Origin: Streptomyces asiaticus
GTDB taxonomy: Bacteria > Actinomycetota > Actinomycetes > Streptomycetales > Streptomycetaceae
Reading direction: 5' to 3'
Assembly: GCF_018138715.1 (NCBI RefSeq)
Contig: NZ_JAGSHX010000006.1
Coordinates: 6,882,001-6,946,000 of the forward strand
Length of the DNA: 64,000 nucleotides
Part shown: positions 1 through 11,399 of the stretch, one piece after another
Layout: each line of letters opens with the position of its first letter
Numbering within the stretch: the stretch's first letter is position 1
Made by a program: the position numbers and the translations under genes
The notes under the pieces: generated by a model
What the model was told of the DNA's origin: nothing
Database searches by the model: none
What the model saw: the letters and a program-made list of their open reading frames with translations, nothing else

Positions 1-1013
1 GGTCGGTCGAGGGCTTCGGCCACACAGCCGCACGAGGTGCGGTGGACGAAGGCGCAGGGCAGCCGTACGGTGCGCGGCGGCCGCCCCGGATTCTCCAGCC
101 GCTCGAGCAGCAGCCGGACGGCGGTGGCGCCGACCTCCCGGCTGGGCTGGGAGATCGCGGTGAGTCCGGGGGAGAAGACATCCGCCCAGGAGAAGTCGTC
201 GAAGCAGACCAGCGCGAGATCGTCCGGCACCCTCAGCCCCGCCGTCCGCAGGGCGCGCAGCGCGCCGATGGTCATCGCGTTGTTCGCGGTGATGATCGCG
301 GTGGGCGGCTCGGGGGAGGCCAGCAGCCGGTGGACGGCGTCCTCCGCGCCCCGCGCCTCGGAGTGGCCCTCGGCCAGCAGCCCGGGGCGGAACGGCAGCC
401 CATGGCGCTCCAGACCGGCCCGGTAGCCCGCGATCCGCTCGCTGGTGGTGCTCAGCCCCGGCAGTCCCGCGACCAGTCCGATGCGGAGGTGGCCGAGATC
501 GGCGAGATGGTCGACCAGCTGTTCGACGGGGCGGGCGTTCTCGGCGCACACCTGGTCATGGGCGTCGCCGACCAGCCGGTCGAGGAAGACGGCGGGGATC
601 TTACGGCGGGCCAGATACTCCAGCAGCCCGGCGGGCTCGGCCGACGGGGCGACGATCACCCCGTCCACCCGCCGCTCATGCAGCAGCCGGACGACGGTGA
701 GCTCATGCGCGGGGTCGTCATGCGGATCGGCGATCAGCAGCCCATAGCCCCGCTCCAGGGCGCTGGACTCGACGCCCTGGAGGATCTCGGTGAAGTACGG
801 ATTGCTGATGGCCGAGACGGCCAGGCCGATCGAGCGGGTACGCGCGGTCACCAGGGAGCGCGCCAGCGTATTGGGGATGTACCCGAGGTCGTCGATGGCG
901 TCCAGTACGGCCTTACGGGTGCCGGGGCGGACCGGCCGGGTCTCGTTGAGCACATGCGAGACGGTGGCCACGGACACCCCGGCGCGCCGGGCGACATCGA
1001 CCATGGTTGCCAT
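1..1013 (-). CDS. LacI-family transcriptional regulator, 3' end cut by window edge
   Basis: Reads leftwards and is still open at base 1 after 337 codons, so it is nearly full length for a LacI/GalR repressor (about 340 residues). The N-terminus [20 protein letters not shown] is the classic LacI helix-turn-helix, followed by a hinge region and a periplasmic-binding-protein-like sensor domain ([37 protein letters not shown]). It should bind a sugar or sugar-like effector; which one cannot be told. I chose the ATG at 1013 over the one at 1004 because MATMVDVA is the usual family start. A 30-bp palindrome lies 112 bases upstream, so autoregulation or control of a divergent gene is likely. Family certain; target unknown. 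Confidence 0.9.
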   Translation of the reverse strand, partial: MATMVDVARRAGVSVATVSHVLNETRPVRPGTRKAVLDAIDDLGYIPNTLARSLVTARTRSIGLAVSAISNPYFTEILQGVESSALERGYGLLIADPHDDPAHELTVVRLLHERRVDGVIVAPSAEPAGLLEYLARRKIPAVFLDRLVGDAHDQVCAENARPVEQLVDHLADLGHLRIGLVAGLPGLSTTSERIAGYRAGLERHGLPFRPGLLAEGHSEARGAEDAVHRLLASPEPPTAIITANNAMTIGALRALRTAGLRVPDDLALVCFDDFSWADVFSPGLTAISQPSREVGATAVRLLLERLENPGRPPRTVRLPCAFVHRTSCGCVAEALDR

Positions 1014-1124
1014 CCGCTGCGGTCCTTAACGTCGAGATCGTCGGGGGAGTCGGTCCAGGGGGCGTCGGGGCCGTGGGGCCGCCGAGCCCTGCTGGGGGCA
1101 CGTAACGTATCGCATCGACCGCCG

Positions 1125-1154
1125 GACGTAAACGTTTGCGCAAACGCTTACGTC
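1125..1154. promoter_or_regulatory. LacI-type palindromic operator
   Basis: A 30-bp inverted repeat centred between 1139 and 1140 has a perfect 14-bp core, cgtttgcgcaaacg (1133-1146). Outer arms gacgtaa (1125-1131) and ttacgtc (1148-1154) pair perfectly, leaving one mismatched pair (1132/1147). The CG-centred core with A/T-rich flanks is typical of LacI/GalR operators. It sits between the LacI gene and the divergent Rieske gene, so it may control either. Confidence 0.75.
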
Positions 1155-1229
1155 CTCCCCGGGGGCGGCGGCGAACGGAGGGATCTGTGCCGGTATGGTC
1201 GGAGGGCCCTCACACCCCAGGAGCCGCAG

Positions 1230-1655
1230 ATGTCCAGCCAGCCCGCCTCCCGTCGAACCGTGCTGTGCCGCGCCGCGCTGGCCGGAGCCGCCGGGCTCGG
1301 CGTGGCGGCCTGCTCCCCGGGCGGATCGGGCAAGAAGGCGTCCCCGACGCCCACCGCCCCGGTCGAGCTCGGCTCGGCCGGTGTCGTGCCGGTTGGCGGC
1401 GCCAAGATCTACCGCGAGCAGCGGGTGGTGGTCGCCCAGCCCGCCAAGGGCGAGTTCACGGCGTTCAGCGCGGTGTGCACCCACGCCGGATGCGTCGTCG
1501 ACACGGTCGAGGACGGCAAGATCAACTGCCCCTGCCACGGCAGCCAGTTCGACGCCCGCACCGGCAAGGTCGTCCAGGGGCCCGCGGAGAAGCCGCTGCC
1601 GTCGGTCCCGGTCACCACGAAGGGCGGACGGCTCGTCGCGGGCCCCGACGCCTGA
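1230..1655 (+). CDS. Tat-exported Rieske [2Fe-2S] lipoprotein
   Basis: A 141-residue protein. The N-terminus has a twin-arginine motif (SRRTVL), a hydrophobic Ala/Gly stretch and a lipobox VAAC at about residues 25-28, so it is predicted to be Tat-exported and lipid-anchored on the outer membrane face. A Ser/Pro/Thr-rich linker follows, then a minimal Rieske domain with both cluster motifs, CTHAGC and CPCHGS, each giving one Cys and one His to a [2Fe-2S] cluster. The open frame runs much further upstream, but the ATG at 1230, preceded by ccaggag, gives the only start with a signal peptide. Likely an electron carrier; its partner enzyme is not visible here. Small Tat Rieske lipoproteins of this kind are common in Streptomyces. 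Confidence 0.85.
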   Translation: MSSQPASRRTVLCRAALAGAAGLGVAACSPGGSGKKASPTPTAPVELGSAGVVPVGGAKIYREQRVVVAQPAKGEFTAFSAVCTHAGCVVDTVEDGKINCPCHGSQFDARTGKVVQGPAEKPLPSVPVTTKGGRLVAGPDA

Positions 1656-1698
1656 GCGGACGACATCCGGGTGGTCGAGGCCGGCGACTCCCGCCCGG

Positions 1699-1740
1699 CC
1701 GCCCGGAGTGCCCGCCTGGCCGCCCGGAGTGCCCGCCCGG
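1699..1740. repeat. 21-bp tandem duplication upstream of uvrC
   Basis: Two adjoining 21-bp units, 1699-1719 and 1720-1740, begin ccgcccggagtg and differ at one base. They lie in the 172-base gap between the Rieske gene and uvrC. No clear regulatory motif is seen in them. Confidence 0.8.
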
Positions 1741-1827
1741 CCGCGGAATCCCCAAATCCCCTGGACCTCACCGCACCGCGTCCCGAGGGCACCGGATGTG
1801 TCACTCCCCGCAAGTAGGGTGGTGACC

Positions 1828-3969
1828 ATGGCCGACCCGAGCAGCTACCGCCCCAAGCCGGGACAGATCCCCGACTCGCCGGGGGTCTACAAGTTCCGTG
1901 ACGAGCACCGCCGGGTGATCTACGTCGGAAAGGCGAAGAGCCTGCGCCAGCGGCTCTCGTCGTACTTCCAGGACCTGGCGAACCTCCACCCGCGGACCCG
2001 CACCATGGTCACCACGGCCGCCGCCGTGGAGTGGACCGTGGTCTCCACCGAGGTCGAGGCCCTACAGCTCGAGTACTCCTGGATCAAGGAGTTCGACCCC
2101 CGGTTCAACGTCAAGTACCGCGACGACAAGAGCTACCCCTCCCTCGCCGTGACCCTCAACGAGGAGTTCCCCCGGGTCCAGGTGATGCGCGGCGCCAAGA
2201 AGAAGGGCGTGCGCTACTTCGGCCCGTACGCCCACGCCTGGGCCATCCGCGAGACCGTCGACCTGATGCTCCGCGTGTTCCCCGTCCGGACCTGCTCCGC
2301 CGGGGTGTTCAAGCGCTCCGCCCAGATCGGCCGCCCCTGTCTGCTCGGCTACATCGGCAAGTGCTCGGCCCCCTGCGTCGGCCGCGTCACCGCCGAGGAG
2401 CACCGTGAACTGGCCGAGGAGTTCTGCGACTTCATGGCCGGGCGCACCGGCGCCTATCTGCGCCGCCTGGAGCAGCAGATGCACGAGGCCGCCGAGGAGA
2501 TGGAGTACGAGAAGGCGGCCCGGCTCCGCGACGACATAGGGGCGCTCAAGCGCGCGATGGAGAAGAACGCGGTGGTGCTCGCCGACGCCACCGACGCCGA
2601 CCTGATAGCGGTCGCCGAGGACGAGCTGGAGGCGGCCGTCCAGATCTTCCATGTGCGCGGCGGCCGGGTGCGCGGTCAGCGCGGCTGGGTCACCGACAAG
2701 GTCGAGGCCGTCGACACCGCCGGGCTGGTCGAGCACGCCCTCCAGCAGCTGTACGGGGAGGAGCGCGGCGACGCGGTCCCCAAGGAGGTCCTGGTGCCCG
2801 CCGTGCCGGAACCGGCCGAGCCGGTCACCCAGTGGCTCGCCGAGCGCCGGGGCTCCCGGGTCGATCTGCGCATCCCGCAGCGCGGCGACAAGAAGGACCT
2901 CATGGAGACCGTCCAGCGCAACGCCCAGCAGGCGCTCGCGCTGCACAAGACCAAGCGCGCCTCCGACCTCACCACCCGTTCCCGGGCGCTGGAGGAGATC
3001 GCCGAGGCCCTGGGTCTTGACTCCGCTCCGCTGCGCGTGGAGTGCTTCGACATCTCCCATCTCCAGGGCGATGACGTGGTGGCCTCCATGGTGGTCTTCG
3101 AGGACGGGCTCCCCCGGAAGAGTGAGTACCGCCGCTTCCAGATCAAGAGCTTCGCCGGGCAGGACGATGTCCGCTCCATGCACGAGGTCGTGAGCCGCCG
3201 CTTCCGCCGCTATCTCCAGGAGAAGCAGAAGACGGGGGAGTGGCAGGAGGAAGGCGCCGGGGCTCCTGGGGTTCCCGGGGCTGTCGAGGCGTCCGAGCCC
3301 GCTGGGGCTCCCGGGTCCACCGGGTCCACCGGGGCCACCGGGTCCACCGGGGCCGCCGGGCAGCCCCTCGAAGGAGCCGACGGACCCGACCAGGGGCCCT
3401 CCGGCCCGATCGACGAGGAGGGCAGGCCGAAGCGGTTCGCCTACCCGCCCCAGCTCGTCGTGGTCGACGGTGGCAAGCCGCAGGTGGCCGCCGCCAAACG
3501 GGCCCTGGACGAGCTCGGCGTCGACGACGTCGCCGTCTGCGGCCTCGCCAAGCGGCTCGAGGAGGTGTGGCTGCCGGACGAGGAGGACCCGGTGGTGCTG
3601 CCCCGCAGCAGCGAGGGGCTCTACCTCCTCCAGCGGGTCCGCGACGAGGCCCACCGCTTCGCCATCACCTACCAGCGCAGCAAGCGCGCCAAGTCGCTGA
3701 AGGCCGGGCCCTTGGACACCGTTCCGGGTCTCGGTGACAGCCGTAAGCAGGCCCTGCTGAAGCACTTCGGCTCGGTCAAGCGGCTGCGCGCCGCCACCGT
3801 CGAGCAGATCTGCGAGGTGCCCGGCGTCGGCCGTAAGACGGCCGAGACGGTCGCCGCGGCGCTCGCCGGGGCCGCCCCGGCCGCGCCCGCCGTGAACACC
3901 GCCACAGGAGAGATCATTGAGGACGAGGCCGCCGGCGCGGCGTCGTCGAACGGGGGGACCAGACCATGA
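1828..3969 (+). CDS. uvrC: Excinuclease ABC subunit C
   Basis: A 713-residue UvrC, the dual-incision nuclease of nucleotide excision repair that acts with UvrA and UvrB. Visible parts in order: GIY-YIG nuclease for the 3' cut (SPGVYKF ... [13 protein letters not shown], residues about 16-95); UVR motif for UvrB contact ([12 protein letters not shown], about 225); RNase H-like nuclease for the 5' cut ([14 protein letters not shown], about 405, then [10 protein letters not shown]); and tandem helix-hairpin-helix DNA-binding motifs at the C-terminus ([23 protein letters not shown]). An unusual Gly-X-Y collagen-like insert of about 35 residues (GAPGVPG ... [13 protein letters not shown], from about residue 478) sits between the two halves of the 5' nuclease domain. 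Start ATG 1828 matches the family [12 protein letters not shown] opening. It overlaps rapZ by 4 bases, indicating translational coupling. Confidence 0.97.
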   Translation: MADPSSYRPKPGQIPDSPGVYKFRDEHRRVIYVGKAKSLRQRLSSYFQDLANLHPRTRTMVTTAAAVEWTVVSTEVEALQLEYSWIKEFDPRFNVKYRDDKSYPSLAVTLNEEFPRVQVMRGAKKKGVRYFGPYAHAWAIRETVDLMLRVFPVRTCSAGVFKRSAQIGRPCLLGYIGKCSAPCVGRVTAEEHRELAEEFCDFMAGRTGAYLRRLEQQMHEAAEEMEYEKAARLRDDIGALKRAMEKNAVVLADATDADLIAVAEDELEAAVQIFHVRGGRVRGQRGWVTDKVEAVDTAGLVEHALQQLYGEERGDAVPKEVLVPAVPEPAEPVTQWLAERRGSRVDLRIPQRGDKKDLMETVQRNAQQALALHKTKRASDLTTRSRALEEIAEALGLDSAPLRVECFDISHLQGDDVVASMVVFEDGLPRKSEYRRFQIKSFAGQDDVRSMHEVVSRRFRRYLQEKQKTGEWQEEGAGAPGVPGAVEASEPAGAPGSTGSTGATGSTGAAGQPLEGADGPDQGPSGPIDEEGRPKRFAYPPQLVVVDGGKPQVAAAKRALDELGVDDVAVCGLAKRLEEVWLPDEEDPVVLPRSSEGLYLLQRVRDEAHRFAITYQRSKRAKSLKAGPLDTVPGLGDSRKQALLKHFGSVKRLRAATVEQICEVPGVGRKTAETVAAALAGAAPAAPAVNTATGEIIEDEAAGAASSNGGTRP

Positions 3970-4901
3970 CCGAGCACGAGAACCATGGAGACGGAGCGCA
4001 GGTGAATACGGGCACGTCGGGCGAGCCCGCCGAGGCGGCGGCCATCCCCGAGCTGGTGATCATCTCTGGAATGTCGGGCGCGGGCCGCAGCACCGCCGCC
4101 AAGTGTCTGGAGGACCTCGGCTGGTTCGTCGTGGACAACCTGCCCCCCGCGCTGATCCCCACCATGGTCGACCTGGGCGCCCGCTCCCAGGGCAATGTGG
4201 CCCGGATCGCCGTGGTGGTGGACGTCCGCGGCCGCCGCTTCTTCGACAACCTCCGCGAGTCCCTCGCCGACCTCGCCGCCAAGAACGTCAAGCGGCGGGT
4301 GCTGTTCCTGGAGGCGTCCGACGAGGCCCTGGTGCGCCGCTTCGAGTCGGTGCGCCGCCCGCACCCCCTCCAGGGCGACGGCCGGATCGTGGACGGCATC
4401 GCCGCCGAGCGGGATCTGCTGCGCGAGCTGCGCGGGGACGCCGATCTGGTGATCGACACCTCCAGCCTCAACGTCCATGAGCTGCGGGCCAAGATGGACG
4501 CCCAGTTCGCGGGCGAGGAGGAGCCCGAGCTGCGGGCCACGGTGATGTCGTTCGGCTACAAGTACGGGCTGCCGGTCGACGCCGATCTGGTGGTGGACTG
4601 CCGCTTCCTGCCCAATCCGCACTGGGTGCCCGAGCTGCGCCCCTTCACCGGGCTCAACGAGGAGGTCTCCAGCTATGTCTTCAACCAGCCCGGCGCCAAG
4701 GAGTTCCTGGACCGGTACGCGGAGCTGCTCCAGCTCATCGCCGCGGGCTACCGCCGCGAGGGCAAGCGCTATGTGACCATCGCGGTCGGCTGCACCGGCG
4801 GCAAGCACCGCAGCGTCGCGATGTCCGAGCGGCTCGCCCCGCGGCTGGCCGCCGAGGGAGTGGAGACCGTCATCGTCCACCGGGACATGGGGCGCGAGTG
4901 A
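3966..4901 (+). CDS. rapZ: RNase adaptor protein RapZ (YvcJ-type P-loop protein)
   Basis: A 311-residue P-loop protein with Walker A in [11 protein letters not shown] (about residues 34-44) and the family's C-terminal signature [20 protein letters not shown]. In E. coli RapZ binds the sRNA GlmZ and directs RNase E, tuning glucosamine-6-phosphate synthesis; in Gram-positives the YvcJ orthologue is a nucleotide-binding protein of less clear role. About 20 extra polar residues precede the P-loop. The start ATGA overlaps uvrC and the end overlaps yvcK by 4 bases, so uvrC, rapZ and yvcK should be translated as a coupled unit. Whether it acts through an sRNA in Streptomyces cannot be told from sequence. 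Confidence 0.95.
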   Translation: MTEHENHGDGAQVNTGTSGEPAEAAAIPELVIISGMSGAGRSTAAKCLEDLGWFVVDNLPPALIPTMVDLGARSQGNVARIAVVVDVRGRRFFDNLRESLADLAAKNVKRRVLFLEASDEALVRRFESVRRPHPLQGDGRIVDGIAAERDLLRELRGDADLVIDTSSLNVHELRAKMDAQFAGEEEPELRATVMSFGYKYGLPVDADLVVDCRFLPNPHWVPELRPFTGLNEEVSSYVFNQPGAKEFLDRYAELLQLIAAGYRREGKRYVTIAVGCTGGKHRSVAMSERLAPRLAAEGVETVIVHRDMGRE

Positions 4902-5917
4902 CCATTCGTAGCAACCGGCTGCGACGGCTGGTCGGGGCGCGGACGAACCGGAGCGCACATCCCAAGGTCGTCGCCCTGGGCGGCGGCATGGGCCTGTCGG
5001 CGTCGCTCGCCGCGCTGCGCCGGATCACCGGCGATCTGACCGCCGTCGTCACCGTGGCCGATGACGGGGGCTCCAGCGGACGCCTCCGCGACGAGCTGGG
5101 CGTGCTGCCGCCCGGCGATCTGCGCAAGGCCCTGGCCGCGCTGTGCGGCGACGACGACTGGGGCCAGACCTGGGCGCGGGTCATCCAGCACCGCTTCGCC
5201 AGCGAGGGCGATCTGCACGGCCACGCGGTGGGCAATGTGCTGATCGTCGCCCTGTGGGAGCAGCTGGGCGACCATGTGGAGGCGCTCGACCTGGTCGGCA
5301 AGCTGCTGGGCGCCCACGGCCGGGTGCTGCCGATGTCGGCCGTCCCCCTGGAGCTCCAGGCGTACGTCCGGGGCCATGACCCGGCGCGGCCGGACGAGGT
5401 CTCCACCGTCGCCGGGCAGGCCACCGTGGCGCTCACCCCCGGCGAGGTGCAGTCGGTCCATCTGGTGCCGCACGATCCGCCGGCCGTCCCCGAGGCCGTC
5501 GAGGCGGTCATGGACGCCGACTGGGTGGTGCTGGGGCCCGGCTCCTGGTTCTCCTCCGTGATCCCGCATCTGCTGGTCCCCGATCTGCTCAAGGCGCTCA
5601 GCGAGACCAAGGCCCGGCGCGTGCTCTCGCTGAACCTCGCCCCTCAGCCGGGAGAAACCGACGGCTTCTCCCCGCAGCGTCATTTGGAGGTTTTGGCCCG
5701 ACACGCCCCTAAACTCGCCTTCGACGTGGTGCTGGCCGACGAGGCCGCCGTCCCCGACCAGAGCAGTCTGTGCGACGCCGCCAAGCGGCTGGGCGGCACA
5801 GTCGAGCTGGCTCCGGTGGCCGCGACCGACGGTGCCCCGAAGCATGACCCGGAGCTTCTGGCGGCCGCGTACGACCGTATTTTTCGGATGCATGGAAGGA
5901 TCGGCCCATGGCGATGA
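4898..5917 (+). CDS. yvcK: Gluconeogenesis factor YvcK (CofD-like/UPF0052)
   Basis: A 339-residue member of the YvcK/CofD-like family. The N-terminus carries [17 protein letters not shown] and [15 protein letters not shown], the UDP-sugar-binding region known from B. subtilis Yvc[12 protein letters not shown] follows at about residue 210. Family members bind UDP-GlcNAc, are needed for growth on gluconeogenic carbon, and influence cell-wall synthesis enzymes. Starts at GTG 4898 inside the end of rapZ and ends 10 bases into whiA, so three neighbouring genes are tightly coupled. Residues 1-25 are a basic extension ([12 protein letters not shown]) often seen in actinomycetes. Confidence 0.95.
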   Translation: MTIRSNRLRRLVGARTNRSAHPKVVALGGGMGLSASLAALRRITGDLTAVVTVADDGGSSGRLRDELGVLPPGDLRKALAALCGDDDWGQTWARVIQHRFASEGDLHGHAVGNVLIVALWEQLGDHVEALDLVGKLLGAHGRVLPMSAVPLELQAYVRGHDPARPDEVSTVAGQATVALTPGEVQSVHLVPHDPPAVPEAVEAVMDADWVVLGPGSWFSSVIPHLLVPDLLKALSETKARRVLSLNLAPQPGETDGFSPQRHLEVLARHAPKLAFDVVLADEAAVPDQSSLCDAAKRLGGTVELAPVAATDGAPKHDPELLAAAYDRIFRMHGRIGPWR

Positions 5918-6897
5918 CGGCAGCGGTGAAGGACGAAATCTCCCGGCTCCCCGTCACCCGGACCTGCTGCCGGAAAGCGGAGGTCTCGGCGATCCTGCGG
6001 TTCGCGGGCGGGCTGCACCTGGTCAGCGGGCGCATCGTGATCGAGGCGGAGCTGGACACGGGGATCGCGGCGCGAAGAGTCCGCAAGGACATCCTGGAGA
6101 TCTTCGGCCACTCCTCGGATCTGGTGGTGATGGCCCCCGGCGGGCTGCGCCGCGGCAGCCGGTACGTGGTGCGGGTGGTGGCGGGCGGTGACCAGCTGGC
6201 GCGGCAGACCGGCCTGGTCGACGGCCGCGGCCGGCCGATCCGCGGGCTGCCGCCGCAGGTCGTCTCGGGGGCCACCTGCGACGCCGAGGCCGCCTGGCGC
6301 GGGGCCTTCCTCGCCCATGGCTCGCTCACCGAGCCCGGCCGCTCGTCCTCCCTGGAGGTGACCTGCCCAGGACCGGAGGCCGCGCTCGCCCTGGTCGGCG
6401 CCGCCCGCCGGCTCCAGATCGCCGCCAAGGCGCGCGAGGTGCGCGGGGTGGACCGGGTGGTCGTCCGGGACGGTGATGCCATCGGCGCGCTGTTGACGCG
6501 GCTGGGGGCGCATGAGTCGGTCCTCGCGTGGGAGGAGCGGCGGATGCGCCGCGAGGTGCGGGCCACCGCCAACCGCCTCGCCAACTTCGACGATGCCAAT
6601 CTGCGCCGCTCGGCCCGCGCCGCCGTCGCCGCCGGGGCCCGGGTGCAGCGCGCCCTGGAGATCCTGGGCGAGGAGGTGCCCGAGCACCTCGCCGCGGCCG
6701 GACGGCTGCGTATGGAGCACAAGCAGGCGTCCCTGGAGGAGCTGGGCGCCCTCGCCGACCCGCCGCTGACCAAGGACGCCGTCGCGGGCCGTATCCGCCG
6801 GCTGCTGGCCATGGCCGACAAGCGCGCCCAGGACCTGGGCATCCCCGGCACCGAGTCCAGCCTGACCGAGGAGATGGCCGACGGCATGGTCGGCTGA
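5908..6897 (+). CDS. whiA: Sporulation transcription factor WhiA
   Basis: A 329-residue WhiA. The N-terminal two thirds form the degenerate LAGLIDADG homing-endonuclease-like domain ([31 protein letters not shown]); the C-terminal third holds the DNA-binding helix-turn-helix ([25 protein letters not shown]). In Streptomyces WhiA with WhiB switches aerial hyphae from growth to sporulation septation, activating ftsZ and other division genes. Start ATG 5908 overlaps yvcK by 10 bases; the [10 protein letters not shown] opening matches the family. The GC-rich hairpin at 6998-7035 probably ends this transcript. Confidence 0.97.
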   Translation: MAMTAAVKDEISRLPVTRTCCRKAEVSAILRFAGGLHLVSGRIVIEAELDTGIAARRVRKDILEIFGHSSDLVVMAPGGLRRGSRYVVRVVAGGDQLARQTGLVDGRGRPIRGLPPQVVSGATCDAEAAWRGAFLAHGSLTEPGRSSSLEVTCPGPEAALALVGAARRLQIAAKAREVRGVDRVVVRDGDAIGALLTRLGAHESVLAWEERRMRREVRATANRLANFDDANLRRSARAAVAAGARVQRALEILGEEVPEHLAAAGRLRMEHKQASLEELGALADPPLTKDAVAGRIRRLLAMADKRAQDLGIPGTESSLTEEMADGMVG

Positions 6898-6997
6898 CCG
6901 GTTCCGCGGGCTGACGGGCCCCATCGGCCACAGCCGGCCCTACGAGCCGACGCCCCCCACCGGTTGACGGTCCGAGAGGTCGTACGAGAGCCGCACC

Positions 6998-7035
6998 CCA
7001 CGCCCCCGGGTCACACGAGTGATCCGGGGGCGTGG
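6998..7035. terminator. Hairpin terminator after whiA
   Basis: A 16-bp stem starting ccacgcccccgg (left arm 6998-7013, right arm 7020-7035) has one mismatch and a 6-base loop (cacgag). There is no T-run, as is usual for Streptomyces terminators. The 254-base gap also holds a second inverted repeat, acagcgg (7054-7060) with ccgctgt (7070-7076). This abuts TTGACA at 7076-7081, a possible -35 element for the carboxypeptidase gene; no convincing -10 is seen. Confidence 0.7.
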
Positions 7036-7151
7036 TGCGTCGCGGGGCATGTGACAGCGGTTCCGCGCGCCGCTGTTGACATGACCATGTGTCGTGACAA
7101 GTCTGGAGCGCTGCGCACCCGCGTGTCTTCACACGACAGCCAGGGGGGCTC

Positions 7152-10136
7152 ATGAAGCTCGGACGCACGGTGAGATTCAGACGCACGGTGAGATCGGGCG
7201 GCGCGGTGGTGGCACTTGCCGCGCTGCTCCTGGGGGGACTGGCCGCGGCACCCGCGGCCACCGCACAACCTCCGGCGGACTCCGCCGGCGACGGGCTGTC
7301 CGTATGGACCGCCCAGGTCACGAAGGATCAGATTCCGCTGCTGCTCCGCGCCGGAGCGGACGGTACCGAGCTGGGGCGGCAGGTGCCCGAGAAGGGCACC
7401 GGTCCGGTCGAGCTCTACCTCACCGCCAAGCAGGCCGCCGAGCTGCGCGGCAAGGGTGTGCGGCTCGCCGAGAAGAAGGTCTCCGCGCAGAGCCGCGACC
7501 GCCTGAAGGCCGCGGGCGACGGAGTCTTCCGCCCCTACAGCGGCGAGGGCGGGCTGAAGCAGGAGATCGTCGAGACTGGCCGGGCGCACCCCGGCCTCAC
7601 CAAGGTCGTCAGCATCGGCAAGACCGGCCAGGGCAAGGACATCCTCGCCCTCAAGCTGAGCAAGGGCGCCGCGAAGACCCGCGACGGCAGCAAGCCGTCG
7701 GTGCTCTACATGTCCAACCAGCACGCCCGTGAGTGGATCACGCCCGAGATGACCCGCCGGCTGATGCACTACTACCTCGACAACTACGGCAAGGACGACC
7801 GCGTCACCAGGATCGTGGACCGTACGGAGCTGTGGTTCGTGCTGTCGGCCAACCCGGACGGCTACGACTACACGCATCAGAGCCCGGCCAACCGCCAGTG
7901 GCGCAAGAACCTGCGCGACAACAACGGCGACGGCAAGATCACCTCGGGCGACGGCGTCGACCTCAACCGCAACTTCGGCTACAAGTGGGGCTACGACAAC
8001 GAGGGTTCGTCCGCCGACCCGGCCGATGAGACCTACCGAGGACCCGCCCCCGCCTCCGAGCCGGAGACCAAGGCGCTGGACGCCTTCGAGAAGCGCATCG
8101 GCTTCACCTACGGCATCAACTACCATTCGGCCGCCGAACTGCTGCTCTACGGCGTCGGCTGGCAGGTCGCCACCCCGACCCCCGACGACGTCCTCTACAC
8201 GTCGCTCGCCGGCACCCCCGAGCACTCCGCGATCCCCGGCTACCACCCGCAGGTCTCCTCCGAGCTGTACACCACCAACGGCGAGGCCGACGGCCACGCG
8301 GCGAACGTCAACGGGATGATGATGTTCACCCCGGAGATGTCGACGTGCCAGACCGCCTCCGACGTGGACCCGGACGACGCCTGGCAGCCGCGCGACTGCG
8401 CGTCCGTCTTCACCTTCCCGGACGACGAGAAGCTGATCGCGCAGGAGTTCACCAAGAACATCCCCTTCGCGCTCTCGGTCGCCGAGACCGCCGAACACCC
8501 CGACCGGCCCTCGTCGTCGGTCGGTATGACCGCGCGGGACTTCACCCCGGACGCCTTCACCACGTCGTACGCGCGCGGCGGCGACCAGGACGTCTCGGTG
8601 ACCGTCCGCAAGCGCGTTCGCGACAAGAAGCTCAACTACCGCGTGGACGGCGGCCGTACCCGCACCGCCCCGCTGAAGGCGTGGCGGGGCGGTGAGACCT
8701 ACGGCGGCGAGGACAACGTCCGCTTCGACCAGTACCGGGCCGCCGTCAGGGGCGCGGACCCCGGGCAGAAGGTCGAGGTCTGGTTCACCGGCCGCACGGA
8801 GAGCGGCAAGCGGACCGCCAGTGAGCCGTTCACCTACACCGTGGCGAAGCGGCCCCGCGCCGACACGCTGGTGATCGCCGAGGAGGGCGGCACCTCCCCG
8901 GCCCGGCACACCGCCGCGTACACCCGGGCGCTGGCCGACAACGACCGTAAGGCGGCCGTCTGGGACGTGGCCACCCAGGGGGCGCCGTCCGCGCTCGGAG
9001 TGCTGAGCCACTTCAGGACGGTGCTCTGGTACACCGGCGCCGAGCGGCCCGGCGGCCCGACCCTGCTCGCGGTGCGCGACTTCCTCAACGAGGGCGGCAA
9101 GCTGATCACCACCGGTGAACGGGCGGGCGGCAGCTCCGAGGTGGGACCGGCCGACACCGACGACTTCAGCCAGTACTACCTGGGCGCCGACAGCCGGCTC
9201 ACCCTGAAGTCGCCCACCGCCTTCCAGGGCGCCGGCGCGCTCGCGGGCACCGGCGCGAACCTCGGCGACGCCCCGGGCAACCCCCTGGACGCGGCGGGCG
9301 CCTACACCGTCACCTCCGATGTGCTGCCGCCCGAGGACTTCCCCCAGTTCCGCAGCGCGGGCGCGGGGGAGTACCCGAACACGCGTACCCCGTACCAGCC
9401 TTATGAGGGCGACTGGATGGCGGCCGCGGGTCACCGTGACAACTCCTGGATGCGGCTGTCCCGCACGGTGGACCTCACCGGTGTGTCCGCCGCCGACAAA
9501 CCGGCCCTGGACTTCCGGCTCAGCTACGACACCGAGCCCGGCTACGACCATGTGATCATCGAGGCGCGCACCGCGGGCAAGGACGACTGGACCACCCTCC
9601 CCGACGCGGGCGGCGGCTCCTCCACCAAGGTGCCCACCGAGTGCGAGGCGGGCTTCCTGCTCAATCTGCACCCGTTCCTCAAGCACTACCTGACCCCCGG
9701 CGACGACGGCTGCGCCGCGAAGGGCAGCACGGGCTCCTGGAACAGCCTGACGGGCTCCTCCGAGGGGTGGCGGCCGGTCTCGCTGGACCTGAGCGGCTAC
9801 GCGGGCAAGAAGGTCGAGCTGGCGCTCTCGTACGTCACCGACCCGGGCACCGGCGGCCGGGGCGCCTTCGTGGACGGCACCGAGCTGACCGTCGGCGGCA
9901 CCGCCGAGGACTCCGAGGGCTTCGAGACCGCGCTCGGCCCGTGGACGGTGCCGGGGGCGCCGGAGGGCTCCCCGGCGAACGCCGGGGACTGGTCCCGCTC
10001 CCGGGAGCTCTTCCACACCGTCGCCGGCGTCACCACACGGGACACCGTGCTGCTGGGATTCGGACTGGAGCACGTACCCGACGCCGTCCAGAGGGCCCGG
10101 CTGGTGGGCGACGCGCTCCGTGCGCTGCGTCGTTGA
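7152..10136 (+). CDS. Secreted M14 zinc carboxypeptidase, multidomain
   Basis: A 994-residue exported metallopeptidase. A Sec signal peptide fills residues 1-37 (basic start, Ala/Leu core, APAATAQ cleavage region). A propeptide-like segment follows, then the M14 catalytic domain: zinc ligands H191 and E194 in NQHAREW, H325 in INYHSAAE, substrate-binding region ANPDGYDYTH and DLNRNFGYKW, and catalytic glutamate E395 in MFTPEMSTC. The C-terminal half (about 560-990) resembles the immune-inhibitor-A-like beta domains found in large Streptomyces peptidases and ends with a lectin-like fold region. It should remove C-terminal residues from extracellular proteins. The start ATG 7152 is preceded by caggggggct. 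The gene stands alone between hairpins. Exact specificity (A- or B-type) not assigned. Confidence 0.9.
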   Translation: MKLGRTVRFRRTVRSGGAVVALAALLLGGLAAAPAATAQPPADSAGDGLSVWTAQVTKDQIPLLLRAGADGTELGRQVPEKGTGPVELYLTAKQAAELRGKGVRLAEKKVSAQSRDRLKAAGDGVFRPYSGEGGLKQEIVETGRAHPGLTKVVSIGKTGQGKDILALKLSKGAAKTRDGSKPSVLYMSNQHAREWITPEMTRRLMHYYLDNYGKDDRVTRIVDRTELWFVLSANPDGYDYTHQSPANRQWRKNLRDNNGDGKITSGDGVDLNRNFGYKWGYDNEGSSADPADETYRGPAPASEPETKALDAFEKRIGFTYGINYHSAAELLLYGVGWQVATPTPDDVLYTSLAGTPEHSAIPGYHPQVSSELYTTNGEADGHAANVNGMMMFTPEMSTCQTASDVDPDDAWQPRDCASVFTFPDDEKLIAQEFTKNIPFALSVAETAEHPDRPSSSVGMTARDFTPDAFTTSYARGGDQDVSVTVRKRVRDKKLNYRVDGGRTRTAPLKAWRGGETYGGEDNVRFDQYRAAVRGADPGQKVEVWFTGRTESGKRTASEPFTYTVAKRPRADTLVIAEEGGTSPARHTAAYTRALADNDRKAAVWDVATQGAPSALGVLSHFRTVLWYTGAERPGGPTLLAVRDFLNEGGKLITTGERAGGSSEVGPADTDDFSQYYLGADSRLTLKSPTAFQGAGALAGTGANLGDAPGNPLDAAGAYTVTSDVLPPEDFPQFRSAGAGEYPNTRTPYQPYEGDWMAAAGHRDNSWMRLSRTVDLTGVSAADKPALDFRLSYDTEPGYDHVIIEARTAGKDDWTTLPDAGGGSSTKVPTECEAGFLLNLHPFLKHYLTPGDDGCAAKGSTGSWNSLTGSSEGWRPVSLDLSGYAGKKVELALSYVTDPGTGGRGAFVDGTELTVGGTAEDSEGFETALGPWTVPGAPEGSPANAGDWSRSRELFHTVAGVTTRDTVLLGFGLEHVPDAVQRARLVGDALRALRR

Positions 10137-10156
10137 CAGCGCGTGACACATCGTGA

Positions 10157-11317
<1,161 letters not shown>

Positions 11318-11341
11318 CCGCTGTCCCGATGAGCTAGGAAA

Positions 11342-11376
11342 CGGGGCCCGCTACGACGCCGTCGTAACGGGCCCCG
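11342..11376. terminator. Strong hairpin between gap and pgk
   Basis: Outer stem cggggcccg (11342-11350) pairs perfectly with cgggccccg (11368-11376). Inside it, tacgac (11352-11357) pairs with gtcgta (11361-11366) around gcc. Only 23 bases separate it from the pgk start. It could terminate most gap transcripts, or stabilise a processed gap mRNA 3' end and so give more GAPDH than Pgk. Confidence 0.7.
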
Positions 11377-11399
11377 ATCCATGATCAAGGAGTCACCCT

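Noticed and set aside
42..1229. Long rightward open frame before the Rieske gene
   Set aside because: It is the shadow of the leftward LacI gene joined to the Rieske frame. The LacI reading gives a full DNA-binding and sensor domain, and the Rieske signal peptide fixes the start at 1230.
7076..7105. TTGACA upstream of the carboxypeptidase as a full promoter
   Set aside because: No TANNNT-like -10 at 16-19 bases, so only the -35-like element is mentioned in the notes.
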